DNA from: JBHIDQ01 sp046760155
GTDB taxonomy: Bacteria > Chloroflexota > Dehalococcoidia > Dehalococcoidales > RBG-16-60-22
Assembly (NCBI GenBank): GCA_046760155.1
Contig: JBHIDQ010000057.1
Location: forward strand, 1 to 9,249
Length of the DNA: 9,249 nucleotides
Direction of reading: 5' to 3'
Program-made: the position numbers and the translations under genes
Notes under the pieces: model-generated
What the model was told of the DNA's origin: nothing
Seen by the model: only the letters and a program-made list of their open reading frames with translations
The model's database searches: none
Part shown: positions 1-5,227 of the stretch, in pieces
Numbering within the stretch: the first letter of the stretch is position 1
Layout: each line of letters begins with the position of its first letter

Positions 1-985
1 GCTCAGCAATCAGAATATTGAGGGCAAGCTCCGGAGCCAATCTCCCGGTCTTAATCGAGAGGTCAGTTTCCAAAAGTCTATGATAGACTTCGCTAAGCCG
101 TGGCAAAGAATACCTGCCTGCCTGCTCTGACGTCTTCCGCAGAGCATACTCGGAGGGCAAAGCCAGCTTATCCTGAATCTCCACTTCCGATTTCCGCTGG
201 CTTCTGAGCTCCTTTACCCGAACCATCAGCCGAACCTGCCGCGTTAGCATGACCAGCAGACCGGCTGGAGGTGCTCCCTGTTGCAGTAACTGCTCCAGTA
301 ACTGCTCGGCGGTACCGGCTTTAAACTCAAGGATGGCGTCGATCATGGCAAAAACGTTGGCTTCCTGAGCATAGCTGACGACTCGCCTAACATCCTCCTC
401 CTCAATGCGGCGACCCAAGGTGAAAAGAGCCAGCTTATCAATTTCATTGGCCATAATCCAGAGATTGCCACCGACAAATCTGGCCAGTAAGTTTACCGCC
501 TGAGGAGATATGCTGCCACCATTCTCGGCGACACGCCCTTGAATCCACTGACGCAGTTTGGCATCTTTTAGTAGCGGAAAGGACTTTACCCTGGCTTTGG
601 GGGAAAGTTCACGGAACAGGGGATTCTGGCTCTTTATCTTACCATCGATTAAGACCAATACGGTGCTATCAGGTATCCTGCCCAGATATTCGCCCAATGA
701 TTTAGATTCATCTTGTCGGCTAGCGACGCTGGTGCTTTTTTTCTGCCGCCCGGATTTAACCCTGGGTTCAAAGCGCTCCAGCAGGCCATAGATGATGACC
801 AAGCGTTTTTCGGCGAGAAAAGGCATTGCTTCACAAATAGCCGGTAACTGAGCTACGGTCACCTGTTGTCCGTCAAGGACGGTGGTGTTAGTGGTCAAGG
901 CAGTCTGGTCACCGATACCCTTTTTTATTTCCTCAAGCGCCTGATGCCGGGAAAAATCATCTTCACCGTACAGTATGTAGAGCAA
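1..985 (-). CDS. holA: DNA polymerase III subunit delta (HolA), C-terminus cut by window edge
   Basis: HolA is the delta subunit of the clamp loader; it opens the beta sliding clamp and works with DnaX and delta-prime at the replication fork. Reading the minus strand from 985 gives 328 uninterrupted codons to the window edge, so only a few C-terminal residues should be missing (the family is about 330-345 residues). The protein begins LYILYGEDDFSRHQALEEI, the typical delta N-terminus. Further on come an internal 'VGGNLWIMANEIDKLALF' segment and a C-terminal collar region with 'EANVFAMIDAILE' and 'LVMLTRQVRLMVRVKEL', all characteristic of the family. I place the start at TTG (985) because an in-frame TAG lies 30 bases upstream, no ATG or GTG intervenes, the family start M-LY-x-LYGED matches, and GGGAAGGG sits 7 bases before it. 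The gene lies 139 bp downstream of the membrane-protein cluster on the same strand; read-through is possible. Only a poor promoter (TAAAAT at 1020-1025 without a -35) is visible. Confidence 0.93.
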   Translation of the reverse strand, partial: MLYILYGEDDFSRHQALEEIKKGIGDQTALTTNTTVLDGQQVTVAQLPAICEAMPFLAEKRLVIIYGLLERFEPRVKSGRQKKSTSVASRQDESKSLGEYLGRIPDSTVLVLIDGKIKSQNPLFRELSPKARVKSFPLLKDAKLRQWIQGRVAENGGSISPQAVNLLARFVGGNLWIMANEIDKLALFTLGRRIEEEDVRRVVSYAQEANVFAMIDAILEFKAGTAEQLLEQLLQQGAPPAGLLVMLTRQVRLMVRVKELRSQRKSEVEIQDKLALPSEYALRKTSEQAGRYSLPRLSEVYHRLLETDLSIKTGRLAPELALNILIAE

Positions 986-1060
986 AGTTCTACCCTTCCC
1001 AACTAAAGTAGTCTGCTAAATTTTACCATATCAGGGTGGAACGGTGTGGGTGGAGGGAAA

Positions 1061-1102
1061 CAGTTATTTCTTAAACTCTTTCTTGGATAGTGCCGTCAAT
1101 GC
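1061..1102 (-). pseudogene. Remnant of the 3' end of a paralogue of the gene at 2527-2994
   Basis: These 42 bases match 2524-2565, the last 12 codons, stop and following spacer of the small membrane protein at 2527-2994, with only two mismatches. Read on the minus strand both copies encode ALTALSKKEFKK followed by TAA, and both mismatches are synonymous (ACA/ACG and AAA/AAG). Homology stops abruptly at 1102, where the next codon upstream in that frame is TAG, so the fragment cannot be expressed as part of a longer protein. It sits 22 bp beyond the stop of the gene at 1125-1556. I infer that it is what is left of a deleted or replaced gene copy. Confidence 0.75.
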
Positions 1103-1124
1103 CTAGAGTATTTCATTACATTGC

Positions 1125-1556
1125 TCAGAAGAATGGAGCACCAATGGAGCGATATGAATATGCCACGAAGAAGCTTGCCCCCATTCCTATAATGCCAAAT
1201 AAAATGCCTATTAAGCCGGGTACGTAGGACTTTTTCTTAAGGGCGATACCACCGACGATAATACTGGCCAGACTGACGGGAACGCCTACAATCACAAAGA
1301 ACCAGTAGGTCAAGCTACAGATGCCGAGGATTACCGACCAATATCCTATAGGGAATCCGCCCCTGATTACCAGAACACCGAGAGCAATAAAGGGCGTTGT
1401 GTAGAGCGTACCAAGCAGGGACTCAGTTAATGTCTTTAACAAAATATGCGAGGCAAAGGTACGTCCGCTGGTAAGAACTGGACCAGTAGCGAAAAAAACA
1501 ATGTAGACGATTAAATACAAGGTTAAAGCAATTAAAAATACTCTCATTCTAATCAC
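1125..1556 (-). CDS. Hypothetical integral membrane protein (143 aa)
   Basis: I do not recognise a named family. The protein is strongly hydrophobic with about four predicted membrane helices (roughly residues 5-25, 50-66, 72-100 and 112-135). The last part, VGGIALKKKSYVPGLIGILFG, has the Gly-rich helix, short basic loop, Gly-rich helix pattern seen in many small bacterial membrane proteins of DUF4190 type, but that resemblance is weak. The start is uncertain. A GTG at 1556 overlaps the upstream gene by 8 bases with AGGA only 3 bases away, whereas an ATG at 1547 in the same frame has the AGGA 12 bases upstream. Either start implies translational coupling to the preceding gene. It is the third gene of a minus-strand run with 2527-2994 and 1549-2508. 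No function can be assigned. Confidence 0.75.
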   Translation of the reverse strand: MIRMRVFLIALTLYLIVYIVFFATGPVLTSGRTFASHILLKTLTESLLGTLYTTPFIALGVLVIRGGFPIGYWSVILGICSLTYWFFVIVGVPVSLASIIVGGIALKKKSYVPGLIGILFGIIGMGASFFVAYSYRSIGAPFF

Positions 1557-2508
1557 AATTCCTGATGTAGTTATACCTGTCGTAACTGAGATTTAGATTG
1601 AAATTATCATTAGTCTCTTTCACAAAATCATTAAACACTATCCTATTGGCAATCTTATTCCCGGTGCCTTCGGCTATAGTAACTTTAATCGAACCTTCTT
1701 CAGAAATATAATATTTCGAGAATAACCTAACTTGAATTCTGGGTTTGGAAAAGAACACCCAAGTTTCTTTTTCGGCAAGTACCCGGCCACGACCATCGCC
1801 ACCAGAAAACCAGTCTCTACTGAGTATTCTCCACCCATCTTGCTCAAGAAAATTAGCAAATTCGTCTGGTTCAGGAATATTGTTGAGATGAAAGTAGGTC
1901 GATGTATAATGAGCACTGCAAAAAGGTGGTATTGGAAAGCTCCAGATTGTCAATCGAAATAATAAAACAAGACCAATCGTGATGAAGGCTATCGAACGTG
2001 GTTTTATCATAAGCCTCACCACAGGTATATAACTCCAGAATGCCCTTTTAAATACCCCCAACCAATTTGAGCTAGTGATTCTTCTCCATGCCCTCACCAT
2101 AAATCCTGTTTGGTATTGGTCGATTAATATCAAGGAGAATATTCCGAAAAGTCCAGTTAACGTATATACTTTGTCGTCAAACACCAGGGCAAACATATCA
2201 GAAAGGAACGACCATGATATGAGGAGAGGAAAGGAAGCCGCGATAGCCCCAGCCCATACTAAGCCCAGCATCTTGTCTCTTTTTACCGCGCTTATGCCGC
2301 CTCCTATAGCTACTATACCGCTTATGAAAAAGGGAAGGAAAAATCTCAGAAGGTATCCTTCAGGAGTGTACTCAGGCGAATACTCATATTTCGTGAATCC
2401 CTCACCGCTGTATAGCCACCGAAAAGCTCCAATGGCAACCAGCAATTGAACTATACCGCTAATTATGTTCAGAATCCCCGCTGTTATCGGCATCCATTTC
2501 TTGTTCAT
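1549..2508 (-). CDS. Hypothetical membrane protein with a C-terminal soluble domain (319 aa)
   Basis: No function is recognised. Residues 1-22 (MNKKWMPITAGILNIISGIV...) closely match the start of the neighbouring 155-aa protein. The resemblance continues at lower level through residue ~135, for instance ISGIVAIGGGISAVKRDKML against LTGIAAMIGGIFALKMQRWK. Predicted membrane helices lie near residues 7-28, 55-77, 84-105, 116-134 and 170-194. From about residue 196 to the end there is a hydrophilic domain of about 124 residues rich in aromatic and charged residues (EFANFLEQDGWRILSRDWFSG, WVFFSKPRIQVRLFSKYY). It ends in an Asn- and Tyr-rich stretch and has no motif I can name. The start ATG is preceded by AAGG six bases upstream. 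The gene follows 2527-2994 after 18 bp and overlaps 1125-1556, so the three are very likely one operon. Confidence 0.8.
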   Translation of the reverse strand: MNKKWMPITAGILNIISGIVQLLVAIGAFRWLYSGEGFTKYEYSPEYTPEGYLLRFFLPFFISGIVAIGGGISAVKRDKMLGLVWAGAIAASFPLLISWSFLSDMFALVFDDKVYTLTGLFGIFSLILIDQYQTGFMVRAWRRITSSNWLGVFKRAFWSYIPVVRLMIKPRSIAFITIGLVLLFRLTIWSFPIPPFCSAHYTSTYFHLNNIPEPDEFANFLEQDGWRILSRDWFSGGDGRGRVLAEKETWVFFSKPRIQVRLFSKYYISEEGSIKVTIAEGTGNKIANRIVFNDFVKETNDNFNLNLSYDRYNYIRNCD

Positions 2509-2523
2509 GCGATACCTTAATAC

Positions 2524-2565
2524 CAGTTATTTTTTAAACTCTTTCTTGGATAGTGCTGTCAATGC
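2524..2565 (-). repeat. Intact copy of the 42-bp duplicated gene end
   Basis: This is the intact partner of the remnant at 1061-1102 (40 of 42 bases identical). It covers the last 12 codons and stop of the 155-aa membrane protein plus three bases of spacer. The two copies lie 1463 bp apart in direct orientation and bracket the two genes 1125-1556 and 1549-2508. Confidence 0.8.
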
Positions 2566-2994
2566 TGGTGAAGCAATTCCGAGTAATATAGGTAATACAC
2601 CTAATATATATAATATTACAGTATCAATCAAAGACAGATAATCTCCCCAAATAAAGGGAAAATCTTCAAAATGCACGTCACGGAAATCTGTGAAGACAAA
2701 AAGTATCACTGAAAATGGAAGAAATGCCATAAAAGAGCCGCCAAGTGATATTTTCCATCTTTGCATCTTCAGAGCGAATATCCCACCTATCATTGCTGCT
2801 ATCCCCGTTAAGGCTAATGGCCCTGTGAGCTTGGCAAAAATTACGATTGGTCCAGGATCTGCAGGAATATGACCATCATGACTAATAAAAGCTCTAAAAA
2901 AAATATAAAGAAAAAATACGGAAAGTCCCAACTGTAAGACACCCCCAATTAAATCCAGAATCCCGGCTGCTATTGGCATCCAGTTCTTGTTCAT
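2527..2994 (-). CDS. Hypothetical four-helix membrane protein (155 aa)
   Basis: The protein starts MNKNWMPIAAGILDLIGGVL, a start module that I associate, from memory only, with uncharacterised membrane proteins of Dehalococcoidia. About four membrane helices are predicted (residues 8-35, 50-75, 82-102, 120-145), with the Gly-rich second helix LTGIAAMIGGIFALK and a basic C-terminus SKKEFKK that should face the cytoplasm. The loop between helices 1 and 2 holds HDGHIPADPGP. The ATG at 2994 is preceded by AGAGG six bases upstream, a good ribosome binding site. It is the first gene of the minus-strand run and is divergent from the gene at 3165. The region between shows no convincing promoter for this direction. 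The first ~135 residues are paralogous to the next gene. Function is unknown; no catalytic motif is visible. Confidence 0.8.
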   Translation of the reverse strand: MNKNWMPIAAGILDLIGGVLQLGLSVFFLYIFFRAFISHDGHIPADPGPIVIFAKLTGPLALTGIAAMIGGIFALKMQRWKISLGGSFMAFLPFSVILFVFTDFRDVHFEDFPFIWGDYLSLIDTVILYILGVLPILLGIASPALTALSKKEFKK

Positions 2995-3063
2995 GTTTAA
3001 CCTCTAAAGTATGGTTGTGGGTTCAGTCTATCACAGAAATCCTGATTCATCTAGGGGCAAAAA

Positions 3064-3092
3064 TTGACAAACATCATCTATTGAGAAATAAT
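3064..3092 (+). promoter_or_regulatory. Sigma-70-type promoter for the HEAT-like gene and ychF
   Basis: A perfect TTGACA -35 (3064-3069), a 17-bp spacer and AATAAT as -10 (3087-3092, five of six to consensus) lie upstream of the gene at 3165. Transcription would start near 3099, giving a leader of about 65 bases. The spacing and both boxes are near ideal, so this should be a strong constitutive promoter. No operator is obvious. Confidence 0.75.
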
Positions 3093-3164
3093 CGGACAAA
3101 GAGTAGACTAAATAGCAGTTGAGTAATATCCCCACTGCCATCGCTGAAATGAAGAGGTGAGACA

Positions 3165-3389
3165 ATGTCGGAAAAACCTGCGGAAGTAAAGAAGGTGGCG
3201 GATTATGCGGCTGACATGACGCTCCCGGCTAAGTTGAGAACTGACGCTATCGAACAACTCGGCAACATATCTACCCGTGAAGCCTTCCTCGCCTTACTGG
3301 AACTAGCTGCCAACGAAGGGCTAGTTGTCAACGAAAGAGACCTTGCCCTGAAGAAAGCCCGAGAAGTATTGAAAAAGACGAGTCCTTAA
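3165..3389 (+). CDS. Small HEAT-repeat-like protein (74 aa)
   Basis: This is a short, entirely helical, charged protein with no membrane segment. The central part, residues 20-49, reads LPAKLRTDAIEQLGNISTRE followed by AFLALLELAA. That is the pattern of a HEAT or PBS-lyase-type repeat: R at the start of helix A, an 'A-x-x-x-L-G-x-I' turn, then a helix B of 'L-x-x-L-L-E-L-A' type. Residues 56-70 form a further amphipathic helix (ERDLALKKAREVLKK). Such repeats bind proteins. The ribosome binding site AGAGGTGA (3153-3160) lies 4 bases before the ATG. ychF follows after 39 bp on the same strand, and both should be read from the promoter at 3064. The HEAT assignment rests on one repeat by eye. A role as a partner of the YchF-like NTPase is only a guess from adjacency. 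Confidence 0.8.
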   Translation: MSEKPAEVKKVADYAADMTLPAKLRTDAIEQLGNISTREAFLALLELAANEGLVVNERDLALKKAREVLKKTSP

Positions 3390-3428
3390 TAACTTCGCCG
3401 CGCCAGAAGAAGGTGTGGGGTTGGACTG

Positions 3429-4535
3429 ATGAGTATTGATATTGGCATCATTGGGCTGGCCAAAAGCGGCAAGACAACTGTCTTCAACGCTTTAACCAAA
3501 GGTAAAGCCGATACTGGAAGCTACACTGCGGAAAGCTTGGCGCCACATATTGGCAGCACCAAGGTACCCGAACCACGCTTGCAAACATTAAGTGATATGC
3601 TGCAACCCAAGCGGGTAGTCCCGGCGGAGGTAAGATACATTGACATTGGCGCCTCCGTCAAAAGTCTGGTGAAAGATAAGGGCATCGGTGGTGAAATGCT
3701 GAACCAGCTCAGCAATGCCGATGCCCTGATTAATGTGGTCCGAGCCTTTACTGACGAAAGCATACCCCATGTTGAAGGCAGTCTGGACGTGGCGCGAGAC
3801 ATCGCCACCATGAATTTAGAGCTGGTCTTTTCCGATTTAGCCATTATCGAGCGGAGGCTGGAAAGAATCGAGGCGTCTCTAAAAGGCGCCAAACCGGCGG
3901 AGCGCCCAACTTTTCTCCACGAGCAAGAGATTTTAAACAAGTTCAAGGTTGATTTAGAAAAAGACATCCCCATCCGGGAATTGAAACTGACCACCACTGA
4001 GGCGCGGACAATTGCCAACTATCAGTTCCTCACTGCCAAGCCACTACTAATCGTGGTTAACATTGGTGAAGAACAGCTCGCTGAAGCCGCCTCTTTAGAA
4101 GCCGATTTAAATTCAGGCTACGCAGCGGAGAAATGCCGCGTTATCACTCTCTGCGGTAAGCTAGAAATGGAGCTAGCGCAACTAGAGAATAGTGAGGCTG
4201 AGGAATTTCGCGCCGATTTCGGTCTTACGGAATCCGGGCTTGACCGCGTTATTCAGCAATCTTACCAATTATTAGGGCTAATCTCGTTTTTCACCACCGT
4301 CTCCAGTGAAGTTAAAGCCTGGTCTATTCCGAATGGCACCAGTGCCGTTAAAGCCGCCGGCAAAATCCACTCTGACATGGAAAGAGGGTTTATTCGTGCT
4401 GAGGTAATCGACTACGATGACCTGGTCAGGTGTGGTAATCTATCCGAGGCCCGTAAGAAAGGACGGCTGCGGCTGGAGGGCAAAGACTACATCGTGCAGG
4501 ATGGTGATGTCATCACCTTTCTGTTCAATGTGTAG
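3429..4535 (+). CDS. ychF: YchF/OLA1-family P-loop NTPase, divergent
   Basis: YchF proteins are Obg-like ATPases that associate with ribosomes and affect stress responses. The length (368 aa) is normal. The G1 P-loop is GLAKSGKTT (residues 9-17), where most YchF proteins have GLPNVGKST. The usual DIAGLVKGA at G3 is here DIGASVKSL (residues 72-80), so the DxxG glycine is replaced by Ala. G4 is NIGE (211-214); the NxxE form replaces NKxD and in this family goes with ATP preference. The G5-like stretch is TLCGKLEMELA. A helical hairpin domain spans about 125-205. The C-terminal TGS/DUF933 domain (about 285-367) is highly conserved, with VKAWSIPNGTSAVKAAGKIH, ERGFIRAEVIDYDDL and EGKDYIVQDGDVI. 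The ATG has GGGG 8 bases and AAGGTG 13 bases upstream. The last 11 bases overlap the convergent nfeD-like gene. Family assignment is secure; NTPase activity is less so because of the G1 and G3 changes. Confidence 0.92.
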   Translation: MSIDIGIIGLAKSGKTTVFNALTKGKADTGSYTAESLAPHIGSTKVPEPRLQTLSDMLQPKRVVPAEVRYIDIGASVKSLVKDKGIGGEMLNQLSNADALINVVRAFTDESIPHVEGSLDVARDIATMNLELVFSDLAIIERRLERIEASLKGAKPAERPTFLHEQEILNKFKVDLEKDIPIRELKLTTTEARTIANYQFLTAKPLLIVVNIGEEQLAEAASLEADLNSGYAAEKCRVITLCGKLEMELAQLENSEAEEFRADFGLTESGLDRVIQQSYQLLGLISFFTTVSSEVKAWSIPNGTSAVKAAGKIHSDMERGFIRAEVIDYDDLVRCGNLSEARKKGRLRLEGKDYIVQDGDVITFLFNV

Positions 4536-4938
4536 GCTTAACATTTAATGTTTTGTCTTCTCTACGCACAATTAGCTTGAGCCCGTCCTGACCTACTACC
4601 GTAACCACTTCACCACTACCGATATTGCCATCGATTGCCTCCGCCCCCCAGAGTTCACCCCTGATGCTAACCTGACCTTCTGGAGTTAATGGACTCGCCG
4701 CCTTACCCTTACTGCCGATCATTGTTGGCAGACCGACCACGGTTTGCCTCTTCAGGGTGCGGGTAACAAACCAAAAATCAACCACGGCGAATATCGCCCA
4801 GGCAACCATCACGCCAATAAGCACGGCTAAAGGTATTTCAATCCCCCATTCTGGCAGTACCCAACGCCAAATGGCAAAGAGGGCAGCTTCCACCGCCGCC
4901 GTGCTCACAATAGCCAAGATCAGTCTAGCGGTAGTCAT
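4525..4938 (-). CDS. Short NfeD-family membrane protein (137 aa)
   Basis: NfeD-family proteins carry a small OB-fold domain anchored in the membrane and are usually partners of stomatin/flotillin-like proteins in membrane quality control. Here two membrane helices (about residues 4-26 and 34-58) are followed by a soluble domain at 70-130. That domain has the family pattern IGSKGKAASPLTPEGQVSIR, then GELWGAEA, then IGSGEVVTVVGQDGLKLIVRR. This is the short form without the N-terminal ClpP-like protease domain. The ATG at 4938 is fixed by an in-frame TAG four codons upstream; its ribosome binding site is weak (AAAAG close to the start). A promoter with TATAAT lies 26 bases upstream of the start. 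No stomatin-like gene is visible in this window. The 3' end overlaps ychF by 11 bases, tail to tail. Confidence 0.85.
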   Translation of the reverse strand: MTTARLILAIVSTAAVEAALFAIWRWVLPEWGIEIPLAVLIGVMVAWAIFAVVDFWFVTRTLKRQTVVGLPTMIGSKGKAASPLTPEGQVSIRGELWGAEAIDGNIGSGEVVTVVGQDGLKLIVRREDKTLNVKPTH

Positions 4939-4964
4939 CTTTTCGTACTAGTACCTTGGTATTA

Positions 4965-4995
4965 ATTATAGCAGGATGTTAAGGCTAATTTTCAA
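4965..4995 (-). promoter_or_regulatory. Promoter for the nfeD-like gene
   Basis: Reading the minus strand, TTGAAA (4995-4990) is followed after 19 bp by a perfect TATAAT (4970-4965). The spacer is two bases longer than ideal, so the -35 is less certain than the -10. The position fits transcription of the gene starting at 4938, and it is divergent from the rpoB promoters. Confidence 0.55.
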
Positions 4996-5006
4996 TTCTA
5001 TTTCAT

Positions 5007-5035
5007 TTGACAAAATAAAAATTTTACAGTAAACT
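5007..5035 (+). promoter_or_regulatory. Upstream (distal) rpoB promoter
   Basis: A perfect TTGACA (5007-5012) is followed by a 17-bp AT-rich spacer and TAAACT (5030-5035, four of six to TATAAT). It lies exactly 40 bp upstream of a second, better promoter with the same -35 hexamer. It is weaker than the proximal one on its -10, but the A/T-rich surroundings favour activity. Confidence 0.5.
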
Positions 5036-5046
5036 CTTAAAAGGAC

Positions 5047-5075
5047 TTGACAAATTTTGAAGCTAGTGTTATAGT
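5047..5075 (+). promoter_or_regulatory. Main (proximal) rpoB-rpoC promoter
   Basis: TTGACA (5047-5052), a 17-bp spacer and TATAGT (5070-5075, five of six) make a near-consensus sigma-70-type promoter. Transcription would begin near 5082, leaving a leader of about 145 bases before the rpoB ATG. That leader contains a short perfect inverted repeat (TGCTC-A-GAGCA, 5165-5175) but no clear attenuator or known ribosomal-protein binding site. Confidence 0.7.
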
Positions 5076-5210
5076 TTAATTTTGACTATGGCCTCCGAGG
5101 GTTTAGCCCCAGTATATGTTTCCTTTCAGTAGAGATGTTTTTGTTCATTAAAGCCACATGTCTTTGCTCAGAGCAGTAGTGTTATTGCGTGGGAATTTTT
5201 GTCTTTGTTT

Positions 5211-5216
5211 AAGGAG
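5211..5216 (+). promoter_or_regulatory. Ribosome binding site of rpoB
   Basis: AAGGAG is a full Shine-Dalgarno core, but it ends 11 bases before the ATG at 5228, slightly farther than usual. A second weak AGG at 5224-5226 is too close to the start to serve. The protein context (short variable N-terminus before 'YASLPQILDVPNLIRVQLDSF') supports this start. Confidence 0.6.
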
Positions 5217-5227
5217 CCGAGTTAGGT

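Noticed and set aside
558..834. Small frames on both strands within the first kilobase
   Set aside because: They lie inside holA, whose frame is open throughout and gives a recognisable delta subunit.
1018..1026. TAAAAT as a -10 box for holA
   Set aside because: There is no acceptable -35 at 16-18 bp spacing, and the sequence upstream is C-rich on that strand.
1034..1054. Direct repeat GGGTGGA twice, 14 bp apart, between holA and the membrane cluster
   Set aside because: It is too short and lies in a G-rich stretch; there is no paired structure or family to attach it to.
2075..2449. 124-codon plus-strand frame opposite the 319-aa membrane protein
   Set aside because: The minus-strand frame has homology to its neighbour and proper ribosome binding sites. 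The plus frame shows neither.
2995..3063. Possible promoter for the minus-strand membrane cluster
   Set aside because: Candidates such as TTGCCC with GATAGA or CATACT have wrong spacing or poor matches, so no promoter is called here.
3521..4018. 165-codon minus-strand frame inside ychF
   Set aside because: It is a shadow of the strongly conserved ychF frame, and its translation (Ser-rich, no domain) resembles no protein family.
4540..4554. AACATTTAATGTT followed by T's as a terminator between ychF and the nfeD-like gene
   Set aside because: The stem is only five A/T-rich pairs and lies in the coding end of the nfeD-like gene; too weak to call a terminator.
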